Below, piece after piece: positions 54,221-62,412 of a stretch of DNA of 64,000 nucleotides. This DNA comes from Brevibacillus invocatus (lineage in GTDB: Bacteria; Bacillota; Bacilli; Brevibacillales; Brevibacillaceae). A program made the translations under genes and the position numbers. Each line of letters opens with the position of its first letter. Position 1 is the stretch's first letter. A model generated the notes under the pieces. That model searched no databases, was not told the origin of the DNA, and was given only the letters and a program-made list of their open reading frames with translations. The stretch spans positions 124,001 to 188,000 of the forward strand of contig NZ_RHHR01000010.1 in the NCBI RefSeq assembly GCF_003710915.1. Direction: 5' to 3'.

Positions 54221-54254
54221 AAAGCCCTCCTGTGTGATTAAACAGAAAGGCTTT
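54221..54254 (-). terminator. Terminator of the decapeptide-repeat gene
   Basis: On the minus strand AAAGCCTTTCTGT pairs with ACAGGAGGGCTTT (two G-T pairs) around a short loop, followed by TTTGTTTT. Confidence 0.88.
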
Positions 54255-54262
54255 GCAAATAT

Positions 54263-56503
54263 CTATACTTTTGGATCGTCGCTATTATTTGTTTTTGGTT
54301 CTGCCCATTCTTGGCGGTCCGTTGTATCCCAGCCATCCACTACCTCAGCAGATTCTGACCCTTCTTCTATCGATTGCATTTTGTCTTGGAGAAGCAAATC
54401 AAGAACATGCTCCTCAAGCTCCTCGTGCTCTTCATCCTCGTCGCTCCACACATCGTGAATCGCTGAATCAACATTTTCAACGGGCAATCCTTTTTCCCCC
54501 AATGAAATCCACTGAAGCACTCCGTTGCACTCCTGCCCTGCCCGATGCCTCAAAACCGTAATAACTGAGGTCGTTTTCGTGCTGTATTTCAAGGATGTAT
54601 GGCAGCCGGATTGATTCGTCATGGCCACGAGACAATAATGCGTATTCGCATAAGGAAGCGGGAGTCGGATCGTCACTTCTACTGTTTTCCGATTGGCTGG
54701 GAACCGGAAAGGAACAAACCCAAACTGCTGCAGAATGTCTCCTTGCTGGCTATGGGTTTCTACAGGGTAAAAGGATAGCTTCTCTTTTGTGACAGCACCG
54801 TGTGCCAATTTGTCAGTCGTGATGCTTTCTTTGCGCAAATGCTCGTGACCAATAGCATTTTGATTCAGATGCTCATGCTGAACAGACCGCGGACTGATGT
54901 GCTGCGTGTTCACTGCTTGATCGGCAATTTTTTCGCTGGTGATCGCTGCTTTTGCCACATGACGGGTCTTCACCGCATCTGTTGACAGTTTGGATGAAAT
55001 GACCGCATAGTCCGCCATCTTTGCAGAAGTAATGCTTTGATCTGTAATTTTGTCTGTAGAGACCGATTCCGTTGCCAGCTTGGAGGTTGTTATCACGTGG
55101 TCTCCCAGATGCTGCGTCTGTATGGTGTATTCCCGAAGATGATTCCCTGCAATCAATTGATTGGTCAAATGCTGCTCTTCAATCGAACGGGGAGCAATTT
55201 TTTCTTTGGAGACAGACGCGTCGGCCAGATGATTCCGCAGAACGCTATCCTTTTTAAGGTGCTCACTCCCGATGCTACGCTCAGCCAATTTTTCCGATGT
55301 GATTCCCTTGTCAGCCAATTTATTGGCAGTAATTTGTTGATCGCCAATTTTTTGACTCGTGATCGCATGGTCATGCACATGGACGGTCTGTACACTGGAT
55401 GGTTGTAAATGATAGCTGCCGATCGCTTCTTTGGCTACTTTTTCAGAAGTAATACTCGCTTGATCCAAATGCTCGGTCAGTATCGCATACGGACTGATTT
55501 TATCACTGGTTACCGCGTCCGCACGAAGATGTGCCGTATAGATGGACTGAAAGGCAATGTGCTGATCATTTACGCTTCCTGGAGTAAGATTATCACTGTC
55601 GATAGCCATTTCTGCCAGATGGTGATGCTGAACACTTCTCTCCCGTAGGTGGCGGGATTCGATCGCATCTTCGTCGATCTTGGCTGATGTTACAGCACCA
55701 TCCCTCAGCTTGCTACTCGTAACAGCGCCATCCTCCAGCTTCGCTGAGTTGATGATCTCATTCGCCAGATTGCCTTTTTGGATCGTGCCCATTTTGATCT
55801 TATCCGCTGTAACTGCCTGGTCTTGTATTGTTTCCGTCGTGATGGCCTGATCCGCGATGTGCTTGGTCTGTATCGACCCATCCGCGAACTTCATGGAGTC
55901 GATCGTTTTATCTGCCAGCTTTTCAGAAGAAATGCTTTGATTCATCAGCTTATCGCCAGTAATGGAACGGTTTTGTATCATCTCACTCGAAATAATGCCA
56001 TGGCTCAAGTGCTCTCGGGTTATAGCATTCGGAGCAATCTTGCTTGAGGTTACACTCTGCTCGGCTAGCTTGCTGGTGTCGACAGCGTAGTCCTTCAATA
56101 GCACATTATCGATAACGCCCGTTTTGATCTTGGAGGCGTCGATGGAACGATTGGCGATTTTTTCTGTTGTTACCGCCTGATCAGTCAGATCATCCGTGTA
56201 AACAAATGATTGCGTACGCTCCCCGTTTCTTTCCTTGATTAATTTGGAGTAGGTTGTCTGATTGGAGGAAGCGCCTTGCCTGGGCATCTTTTGCAAAGGG
56301 GGATAGATCTGATGAGGTGTAGTCGTCCCGCCCTTTGTCTGTCGATTGTAGCCCCCTTCTGTTTCTTGCAATTCTCTTTCCAGCAAAATTTCCAATTCCT
56401 GATCAAGTTCAGCGCTAGTCTTCATTAGCGGAATGTCATGCAAGTCCTGTCTATAGGTCTTTCCGAGATTTTTGTTTAATTTACGCCGATTTACGTTTGC
56501 CAT
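54263..56503 (-). CDS. Decapeptide-repeat protein (47 tandem repeats), predicted beta-solenoid
   Basis: A 746-residue protein. Residues 1-97 are charged and mostly helical. Residues 108-577 are 47 successive 10-residue repeats with no insertion or deletion, consensus x-x-[AS]-[IV]-[TSD]-[ST]-[EQD]-[KH]-[IL]-[AS], for example DQAVTTEKIA and DKGITSEKLA. Hydrophobic residues fall every five positions, as in pentapeptide-repeat beta-helices. Residues 578-746 hold a beta-rich domain (EVTIRLPLPYANTHYCLVAM...LQWISLGEKG) and an acidic tail SDEDEEHEELEEH. There is no signal or anchor. Long repeat proteins ending in a similar WIAG-like tail occur in Brevibacillus and relatives, as far as I recall. The ATG at 56503 follows GGGAGGAG. 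Function unknown. Confidence 0.85.
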   Translation of the reverse strand: MANVNRRKLNKNLGKTYRQDLHDIPLMKTSAELDQELEILLERELQETEGGYNRQTKGGTTTPHQIYPPLQKMPRQGASSNQTTYSKLIKERNGERTQSFVYTDDLTDQAVTTEKIANRSIDASKIKTGVIDNVLLKDYAVDTSKLAEQSVTSSKIAPNAITREHLSHGIISSEMIQNRSITGDKLMNQSISSEKLADKTIDSMKFADGSIQTKHIADQAITTETIQDQAVTADKIKMGTIQKGNLANEIINSAKLEDGAVTSSKLRDGAVTSAKIDEDAIESRHLRERSVQHHHLAEMAIDSDNLTPGSVNDQHIAFQSIYTAHLRADAVTSDKISPYAILTEHLDQASITSEKVAKEAIGSYHLQPSSVQTVHVHDHAITSQKIGDQQITANKLADKGITSEKLAERSIGSEHLKKDSVLRNHLADASVSKEKIAPRSIEEQHLTNQLIAGNHLREYTIQTQHLGDHVITTSKLATESVSTDKITDQSITSAKMADYAVISSKLSTDAVKTRHVAKAAITSEKIADQAVNTQHISPRSVQHEHLNQNAIGHEHLRKESITTDKLAHGAVTKEKLSFYPVETHSQQGDILQQFGFVPFRFPANRKTVEVTIRLPLPYANTHYCLVAMTNQSGCHTSLKYSTKTTSVITVLRHRAGQECNGVLQWISLGEKGLPVENVDSAIHDVWSDEDEEHEELEEHVLDLLLQDKMQSIEEGSESAEVVDGWDTTDRQEWAEPKTNNSDDPKV
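54773..56182 (-). repeat. Tandem 30-bp coding repeats
   Basis: Forty-seven degenerate 30-base units encode the decapeptides of the repeat protein. Codon use varies between units, so the array is old or under amino-acid-level selection and not a recent expansion. An additional degenerate unit may precede it (residues 98-107). Confidence 0.85.
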
Positions 56504-56600
56504 ACAGCTCTCCTCCCGTCCATGATTCACAACTATGCTATTGTGTAACCTATTCACTCGCATATGCAGTGGGCACAGCTTCACAGAAATTTGTTTACAC

Positions 56601-56646
56601 AAAAAAACCCGCATTCCATTCTCGACAAGGAAAAGGAAATGCAGGT
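56601..56646 (-). terminator. Terminator of the FtsH-like gene
   Basis: On the minus strand ACCTGCATTTCC pairs with GGAATGCGGGT (one G-T pair, one bulge), followed by TTTTTTTGTG. It separates the protease unit from the repeat-protein gene. Confidence 0.85.
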
Positions 56647-56663
56647 GCAATGTTCAATTTGAA

Positions 56664-58190
56664 TTAGACAGCCACGACGCTTTTTTCTGGCTCGGGCGCA
56701 TACTTGGTCAACAGATCACGGAATTCGTCTCCTTGGAGCACTTCCGCATCCATCAATGTCTGCAAACTGTTTGTAAAGACAGGATCATACTGACCCAAAA
56801 GCTCGCGGGTCTTGTTCACCAATTCCTCCAACAGCCTTTCTACCTCATCGTGCACTCTGGTTTTGTCGACATATTGCAGGTGGACAATTCCCAAGTCGGA
56901 CATCCCGCTTTGCACAATTTCTTGTGCCATGCCCAAGGCTTGCTCAAAGTCATTTTTGGACCCGGTACTTCTTCCACCGTAATAAATTTCTTCCGCCACA
57001 GCGCCTCCAAGCGACACCATGATTTGTTTTTCCAGGGCGTCCTTGGTATAAAGATATCGGTCTTCCATTGGATTTTGACGTACGTATCCCAATGCCTTAC
57101 CACGCGGGCTCAAAGTCACCTGAGAGACAGAGCCTGGTCGTACGATTTCACTCACAATGGCGTGACCCAATTCATGCAAGGCAACCCGTTTCTTCTCTTC
57201 CAGCGATGCTTCTCGATCCACTTTTTCACCGAGCATCACCTTGTCCACTGCGTAGGCAAAATGCCGTGCTTCAATCTTCTCATTTCCATCACGCATTGCG
57301 TAGATCGCGGCTTCATTGGCGACGCTCTCTAGCTGAGCGCCTGAGAAACCGAATGTTTCCTGCGCGATTTTCTCCAAGACAACATCATCTGCAAGCGGTT
57401 TGTTCGCCGTATGAATCTTCATGATTTGCTCCCGGGCAGGCTTGTCCGGCAGATCTACACTGATGTGGCGGTCAAAGCGCCCTGGACGCAGCAAGGCCGC
57501 ATCCAGCATATCTTTACGGTTCGTTGCTGCCATGACGAGAACACGAGGCTTGTCACTAGTCGCGACGCCATCCATCTCTGTCAGCAGCTGGTTCAAGGTC
57601 TGGTCGTACTCACGCTGCTGTTGACCATCCCTTTTCCCTCCAATGACATCGATCTCGTCAATAAAAATGATCGCACTGTCCTGGCCGTTTTTCTCGGCCA
57701 TCGCCTTCACATCTCGAAACAGCTCACGAACGCGTTGTGCCCCGACACCGACGTACATCTCCACGAACTGCGAGCCTGATGCGGCCACAAATGCGGAGTT
57801 CGTGTAATTCGCTGCTGCTTTCGCCATCAGCGTTTTCCCGGTACCTGGAGGACCAGTCAACAGAACACCTTTGATCGGACGAATACCGTACTGTTCGATC
57901 TTGTCCTTGTAAACCAGGAAATCCAGCGCTTCCTTCAATTCCTTCTTGGCTCTTTCCTGGCCGCCAATATCAGCAAACTGTACGTTTGATCTGGGCATGA
58001 CGTGTTTTTTCTGTTTTCCTTTACCTGCCAGAGCGATATTGCCGCCTTGTCCACCTTGCTGGCGTTGCAGCATGAAAAAGATCACACCGACCACAAGTCC
58101 TACGAGCAAAAATGGAGTGATGTTAACACCTAGAAACAAGAGAAAGATCAAGATTCCGACAACAACGCCAATGATCCAGTCTTTACGCAT
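56664..58190 (-). CDS. Short FtsH-like membrane AAA+ zinc protease
   Basis: A 508-residue AAA+ protease with Walker A GPPGTGKT (113-120), Walker B IIFIDEID (174-181), second region of homology NRKDMLDAALLRPGRFDRH, and the zinc motif H339-E-L-G-H343 with the third ligand in SKNDFEQAL. Its N-terminus has two closely spaced membrane segments (about 6-22 and 26-41) with only a few residues between, so the extracytoplasmic domain of normal FtsH (about 70 residues there) is missing. It overlaps the end of the preceding gene by eight bases. A housekeeping FtsH would be elsewhere; this is a specialised paralogue. Confidence 0.9.
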   Translation of the reverse strand: MRKDWIIGVVVGILIFLLFLGVNITPFLLVGLVVGVIFFMLQRQQGGQGGNIALAGKGKQKKHVMPRSNVQFADIGGQERAKKELKEALDFLVYKDKIEQYGIRPIKGVLLTGPPGTGKTLMAKAAANYTNSAFVAASGSQFVEMYVGVGAQRVRELFRDVKAMAEKNGQDSAIIFIDEIDVIGGKRDGQQQREYDQTLNQLLTEMDGVATSDKPRVLVMAATNRKDMLDAALLRPGRFDRHISVDLPDKPAREQIMKIHTANKPLADDVVLEKIAQETFGFSGAQLESVANEAAIYAMRDGNEKIEARHFAYAVDKVMLGEKVDREASLEEKKRVALHELGHAIVSEIVRPGSVSQVTLSPRGKALGYVRQNPMEDRYLYTKDALEKQIMVSLGGAVAEEIYYGGRSTGSKNDFEQALGMAQEIVQSGMSDLGIVHLQYVDKTRVHDEVERLLEELVNKTRELLGQYDPVFTNSLQTLMDAEVLQGDEFRDLLTKYAPEPEKSVVAV

Positions 58191-58710
58191 TTGCCGTCAC
58201 CTCTTTTTCCTGTGAACGTGGAACGATTGCGTAAAAGTCCTCCGTTCCTTTTTTCATATAGATATAAATATTGGCGTCGTCCATCAAAGCGGATGCTTCA
58301 TCCAGCTCATGATCGGCTTTCCATGCATCGACCATTTGCGGAATGCGGCTATACTGATGAAGATCTAAGGCTTCCTTGAAAACAAACTGCCCGCTTTGCC
58401 AGATTTCATTCATCATTTCGGACTGATTGCTGACACGTATCTCGACCGGTAAATCCCCTACCACTTTGGCCGTGTTGCGCATCAACTCCCGATACTCTTG
58501 CGGGAACAGTTCAGGTTGCGTTACATTCAAATCTATTTCGATTTTATCTCTGCCGATCTCCATTCCGTTCAAGGTTGCAGACTGCAACTGACCGATTTCT
58601 GCACGAAGAGGTTCCTCTACCTCTAACTTTTGATACAAGTACCAACCCCCGAACAGGAGAGCTAATGTCGCCAGCAAAGATAAGCCGATTGTCGTTTTTC
58701 TCAATTGCAA
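58183..58710 (-). CDS. Membrane-anchored extracytoplasmic protein co-translated with the FtsH-like protease
   Basis: A 175-residue protein with one N-terminal membrane segment (about residues 7-26) and a soluble outer domain of about 145 residues (LEVEEPLRAEIGQLQSATLNGMEIGRDKIEIDLNVTQPELF...). It starts at TTG 58710, six bases after GGGGGAG, and its last eight bases overlap the FtsH-like gene, so the two are made together. I do not recognise the family. The outer domain could stand in for the domain missing from the protease, acting as substrate adaptor; that is inference. Confidence 0.7.
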   Translation of the reverse strand: MQLRKTTIGLSLLATLALLFGGWYLYQKLEVEEPLRAEIGQLQSATLNGMEIGRDKIEIDLNVTQPELFPQEYRELMRNTAKVVGDLPVEIRVSNQSEMMNEIWQSGQFVFKEALDLHQYSRIPQMVDAWKADHELDEASALMDDANIYIYMKKGTEDFYAIVPRSQEKEVTANA

Positions 58711-58809
58711 AGCTTACTCCCCCTTAACGATTCATCTCTCTTATCAACATTTTCAGTATATCACACGAGTATATCCAATTTTTATGCAGATGTTGGATAG
58801 CATGCCAAA

Positions 58810-58839
58810 CAGACCTTTTCCACAATCGGAAAAGGTCTG
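58810..58839 (-). terminator. Hairpin after ypmB
   Basis: CAGACCTTTTCC and GGAAAAGGTCTG form a perfect 12-base stem around ACAATC, 13 bases after the ypmB stop. The T run is short (TTT), so termination may be partial. Confidence 0.75.
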
Positions 58840-58852
58840 AAAACGAAGGCGT

Positions 58853-59341
58853 TTATACAGGAGACAGTACATAGCTGGTCAGGATCTGACCGTTATACAG
58901 GTCATAATGCAAGTAATGAAAGCGTCCATCATGGTCCTGCAAGGTTACTTCCCAAAAACGCTGCTCTCCGTCCAAGCCTGGAACCATACCTGTCACGACA
59001 GCCTGCGGGTAATCCCGTTTTACTGCTTCCTCCACATTTTCCTTGGGCACTGCCAGATCCAGACGGTCCATCACCGTCTTTTCCTCAGTTAGCCAAGCAA
59101 TGACTGGAGTGCCTGCTTCATTTTTGCCAAAAACGACCGCGTAGCTCTCTTTGCCGCGGTACTCGTCAATCGAATCGATCTGGGTGATCGTTGTGCGTTC
59201 TTGTACCCAGCCTTGGACTTGCAGTTGAAAGTCTTCCCTGCCGCCTATTACCGAAGAAGTCAAATGGTACGCCCAACCAGCGGCAATCAACAAAAGAACC
59301 GCGATGACGCCCGTTATGAATCGTACAATCACAATCCACAA
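58853..59341 (-). CDS. YpmB/TseB-like cell wall elongation regulator
   Basis: A 162-residue protein with an N-terminal membrane helix (about 4-22) and an outer PepSY-like pair (GREDFQLQVQGWVQERTTITQIDSIDEYRGKESYAVVFGKNEAG; DGRFHYLHYDLYNGQILTSYVLSP). It fits YpmB of B. subtilis, renamed TseB for its effect on PBP2A-dependent cell-wall elongation. In Bacillus it lies between ypmA and aspB near asnS-dnaD; here it is in the same area but aspB is missing. Confidence 0.88.
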   Translation of the reverse strand: MWIVIVRFITGVIAVLLLIAAGWAYHLTSSVIGGREDFQLQVQGWVQERTTITQIDSIDEYRGKESYAVVFGKNEAGTPVIAWLTEEKTVMDRLDLAVPKENVEEAVKRDYPQAVVTGMVPGLDGEQRFWEVTLQDHDGRFHYLHYDLYNGQILTSYVLSPV

Positions 59342-59366
59342 ATCCTCTCTACCTTATTCACGTATC

Positions 59367-60068
59367 TTATAATCGGAATCGCAGCTGATCCCTCTTTTCA
59401 CCTGCAGACGTCTTTAGAAGCAGTTGAATTTCCAGCTGACGAACGAGCCCTGTCTTTTCGTCGTACCAGAGTTCATAGTCCACAGCAATCTGCTTTGCCA
59501 ATTCAGGTGAAAGCTCTTTGATTGGAAAAGAAGGCCCTAGCCACATATCCAGGAGACTTGTCACTTCCTGAGAGGGTACAGAAATATGAAACCCCCTCCA
59601 GCCCTGGCCGCTTGTGTCCTGAACCGGTGTTGTCTCAAGAGATTGCATAACTCCTTTGAGCAATTCAGCGTGCTCATGTGGCGTGTAAAGCGCGTATGGC
59701 AATGCAGCATGATCCTGCGCTTGACCGTCTATCTGAACAGTCACCTGTTGCTGGTCATCGCGCTTAATCTCGAGCTTGTGACCGCCAATCTCTCCCTCCA
59801 AACGGAATCGATCCTGTTCGTAGCTGCCATTCAACGCACTTTCCTTCATGTACACAATAAACGACCGCTCTTTTTGCTCCGTCAATTGGTCCAAGAGAGC
59901 GGTCAAAGCGATTTGTTCCTCTATGCGACGATCAACCGTTTGATGGCTGACAAGTGAAGACTCTTCCACAGCATTCCGATTGCCAGCCATGCCCAATGCG
60001 ATTCCAACCAGAAAAAGGACCAAAAAAGCGGGTAAGCCCCACCACAGCAGTTTGGGTCGGATATACAT
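59367..60068 (-). CDS. Membrane-anchored protein of unknown function upstream of ypmB
   Basis: A 233-residue protein with one N-terminal membrane segment (about 8-27, LLWWGLPAFLVLFLVGIALGMAG) and a large outer domain. It contains an amphipathic helical region (VDRRIEEQIALTALLDQLTEQKERS) followed by beta-strand-rich sequence (FRLEGEIGGHKLEIKRDDQQQVTVQIDGQ). AGGGGGGAAGGG precedes the ATG. It lies 25 bases before ypmB and is probably on the same transcript, which hints at a cell-envelope role. No family is recognised. Confidence 0.75.
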   Translation of the reverse strand: MYIRPKLLWWGLPAFLVLFLVGIALGMAGNRNAVEESSLVSHQTVDRRIEEQIALTALLDQLTEQKERSFIVYMKESALNGSYEQDRFRLEGEIGGHKLEIKRDDQQQVTVQIDGQAQDHAALPYALYTPHEHAELLKGVMQSLETTPVQDTSGQGWRGFHISVPSQEVTSLLDMWLGPSFPIKELSPELAKQIAVDYELWYDEKTGLVRQLEIQLLLKTSAGEKRDQLRFRL

Positions 60069-60203
60069 GTCCCTTCCCCCCTGTCCCGTTTTTTGTGTAA
60101 GCCTATGCTATACGGGAAGGTTTTAGAACGGGACGGAAAAGTTGCTAATCATAGCATGGGGGTGGTCGGTCATACTAGTGTTACACCCGAAGGAGGTGAG
60201 CGC

Positions 60204-60365
60204 GTGAACATGTCACAACGAACCACATCTCCTGATGTATTAGGGTTTCTGTTACAGGAATACCGCGTCTCCTGGGCAGCACTGTCCTCTCCGCTGCGCA
60301 ATTTGTCTCACACACCCACACTGCATTTTCGCCACCGAACCCTCAATGAACTGTGGCGAAAATGA
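60204..60365 (+). CDS. Small basic protein of 53 residues, function unknown
   Basis: An exact AAGGAGG lies seven bases before a GTG start, and a hairpin with CTTTTT follows the stop by about 50 bases. The product begins MNMSQRTTSPDVLGFLLQEY and is rich in Ser, Leu, Arg and His (SSPLRNLSHTPTLHFRHRTLNELWRK). There is no signal or metal motif. It is the only plus-strand gene between ypmB and mtaD. CATACTA in its upstream region (60172-60178) resembles the -10 of sporulation factors, but no good -35 goes with it. Coding status rests mainly on the ribosome site. Confidence 0.6.
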   Translation: MNMSQRTTSPDVLGFLLQEYRVSWAALSSPLRNLSHTPTLHFRHRTLNELWRK

Positions 60366-60417
60366 GCACGGCCTGATTGTTTCAACAAATTCCCCTACCT
60401 ACACCTACACTTGTTTA

Positions 60418-60449
60418 CTCCTGTCTTGAGAAGGGCAGGAGCCTTTTTC
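60418..60449 (+). terminator. Terminator of the 53-residue gene
   Basis: CTCCTGTC pairs with GGCAGGAG (one G-T pair) around a loop and is followed by CCTTTTTC on the plus strand. The convergent mtaD gene ends just after it. Confidence 0.7.
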
Positions 60450-60450
60450 A

Positions 60451-61749
60451 TTATCGATTCAACAATTCGAACATGCGGTTTGCTTCAAAAATCGCTTTCT
60501 CTTCATCCAGCGTCATCAGCTCACGATTCCGCATCAGGAAGCTGCCAGCTACAATCGTGTCCTTCACGTCACGTCCATTGGCCGCATATACCACATGGGA
60601 GACAGGTTCATGAGCAGGATGGAAATGAGCTTGATGGCTGTCGAGAACAATCAGATCAGCCTGTTTGCCCACTTCAATAGAACCCAGGGAATCTCCCTGG
60701 AAGACACCATCCGCACCATAGCGTGTCGCCATGCGCAAAGCAGCGTCAGCTGGCACTGCAACCGGATCGTAATTGACTCCTTTATGCAAAATCGCGGCAA
60801 GCTTCAGCTCTTCAAACAGGTTGAGATTGTTGTTGCTTGCTGAGCTGTCTGTTCCAAGCGAAACACTGATGCCTTTTTCCAGCATTTTTGGAACAGGCGC
60901 CACACCGCTTGCCAGCTTCAGATTGCTCACGACATTGTGAGAAACTTTTACTTGGTATTTTGCCAAGATATCGATCTCTTCATCCGTCAAGTGAACAGCG
61001 TGTGCGAGCAAGGTTGGACGGGAGAACATGCCCAGCTTCTCCAGGTGTGCTACTGGACGAAGCCCGTAATCCTTCTCATTTTGCCCAACTTCCCATTGGG
61101 TTTCCGACATATGAATGTGCAGAGGTAGAGAAAGCTCATCCGCTTTTTCAATAATTTGCATAATGAATTCTGGCGAGCACGTGTATGGAGCATGTGGTGC
61201 CATCATGACAGTGATGCGTCCATTTGCTTGGTTGTGCCATTCTTTGGCAAACTGTGTGGCATCCTTCAATTTCGTTTGACGCTCTTCCTCCGAGCACAAG
61301 CCGATCATGCCGCGACAAAGACGTGCGCGCATACCGGATTCATCTACCGCTTTTGCTACTTCGTCCATGTGATCGTACATATCTACAAAGGTTGTCGTAC
61401 CCGTGCGAATCATCTCAATCAGGGAAAGATGCGTACCCCATTTCACATGATCAGCCGTAAATTGAGCCTCCAATGGCCACATTTTGTCTTCCAGCCACTG
61501 CTGAAGCGGCAAATCATCTGCATAGCCGCGAAGCAAGGACATTCCGGCATGCCCATGTGTATTAATAAGACCTGGAAGCACGTAATCCCCTTTTTGATCG
61601 ATCACTTCGTCATAGCTTGAAACATCTACTGGTGTAGGTCCTACATACGTAATTTTGCCATCCTCGAATGCCACAGCACCGTCGTGGATCACTTCATTGC
61701 TGTCGTTTACTGTAATGACAGTTGCATGTGTCAAAATCGTCTTCTTCAT
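60451..61749 (-). CDS. mtaD: 5-methylthioadenosine/S-adenosylhomocysteine deaminase
   Basis: A 432-residue amidohydrolase of the MtaD/Atz-Trz family that deaminates SAH and MTA to the inosyl forms, aiding the methyl cycle. The metal site starts with GLINTHGHAGMSLLRGYADDLPLQQWLEDKMWPLE; further motifs are MMAPHAPYTCSPEF, LPLHIHMSETQWEV, LAHAVHLTDEEI and VSLGTDSSASNNNLNLFEE. Guanine/cytosine deaminases of the same fold lack this set. It lies 19 bases after rex and may share its transcript. Confidence 0.92.
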   Translation of the reverse strand: MKKTILTHATVITVNDSNEVIHDGAVAFEDGKITYVGPTPVDVSSYDEVIDQKGDYVLPGLINTHGHAGMSLLRGYADDLPLQQWLEDKMWPLEAQFTADHVKWGTHLSLIEMIRTGTTTFVDMYDHMDEVAKAVDESGMRARLCRGMIGLCSEEERQTKLKDATQFAKEWHNQANGRITVMMAPHAPYTCSPEFIMQIIEKADELSLPLHIHMSETQWEVGQNEKDYGLRPVAHLEKLGMFSRPTLLAHAVHLTDEEIDILAKYQVKVSHNVVSNLKLASGVAPVPKMLEKGISVSLGTDSSASNNNLNLFEELKLAAILHKGVNYDPVAVPADAALRMATRYGADGVFQGDSLGSIEVGKQADLIVLDSHQAHFHPAHEPVSHVVYAANGRDVKDTIVAGSFLMRNRELMTLDEEKAIFEANRMFELLNR

Positions 61750-61768
61750 CTCGATTCTCCGTTCTCAC

Positions 61769-62392
61769 CTATGTAATGTAATAAGCCAGGCTTTGCAAAT
61801 TAGACGTAACATCGGCATAATGAACACGCACATCCTTGGGGACTTTGATGGTCGTCGGAGCGAAATTCAGAATGCCTTTGATCCCGAAGCTAACCAGCTG
61901 GTCACAAACGGTTTGCGCAGCTGGAGCAGGTACGGTCATGATAGCCAGCTTGATATTTTTTTCCGCTATGGTATGAGCCATTTCACTCATGGACTGAATA
62001 GGCAGACCTGCAACTTCTTTGCCTAGCTTGCTGGCATCATTATCAAAAATCGCAGCTATCCGAATGTTGTCTTTCACGTACGCGTTGTAGTTGCTGATCG
62101 CATGACCCAAATGACCCGCTCCGACAAGAACAACCCGTACTTCATCGGTTAGCTTCAAAATCTGGCGGATATTTTCCACCAGGTAATTCACATCATAGCC
62201 GATCCCTTTTTTGCCGAAATCTCCGAACGCGGCTAAGTCTTTTCGTATTTGCGCGGGATTCACGTCCAGATTCATGCCCATTTGTTGGGAGGACACGGTT
62301 GTTACGTTGACCTGCTGCAAATAAGATAGGTACCGAAGATAAATCGGCAAGCGGCGAACGACCGCCTCCGAAATCTTTTCATATTTGGCCAC
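61769..62392 (-). CDS. rex: Redox-sensing transcriptional repressor Rex
   Basis: A 207-residue NADH-sensing repressor of fermentation and respiration genes. The N-terminal winged helix (ISEAVVRRLPIYLRYLSYLQQVNVTTVSSQQMGMNLDVNPAQIRKDLAAFGDFGKKGIGYDV) contacts DNA; the Rossmann domain (VRVVLVGAGHLGHAISNY) binds NAD(H). The GTG at 62392 gives the standard length and follows AAGGAGG (11 bases), whereas the upstream extension covers the MBL-lipoprotein stop. It overlaps no other gene and precedes mtaD. Confidence 0.95.
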   Translation of the reverse strand: MAKYEKISEAVVRRLPIYLRYLSYLQQVNVTTVSSQQMGMNLDVNPAQIRKDLAAFGDFGKKGIGYDVNYLVENIRQILKLTDEVRVVLVGAGHLGHAISNYNAYVKDNIRIAAIFDNDASKLGKEVAGLPIQSMSEMAHTIAEKNIKLAIMTVPAPAAQTVCDQLVSFGIKGILNFAPTTIKVPKDVRVHYADVTSNLQSLAYYIT

Positions 62393-62412
62393 GTACGGTC
62401 TTTCCTCCTTCT

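Noticed and set aside
54773-56182. Several open frames on the plus strand opposite the repeat gene.
   Set aside because: They arise from the 30-base periodicity of the true minus-strand gene, have no ribosome sites and encode no recognisable protein.
54773-56182. The 30-base repeats as a CRISPR array or satellite DNA.
   Set aside because: Units are degenerate, contiguous, in frame and without spacers; selection is clearly at the amino-acid level.
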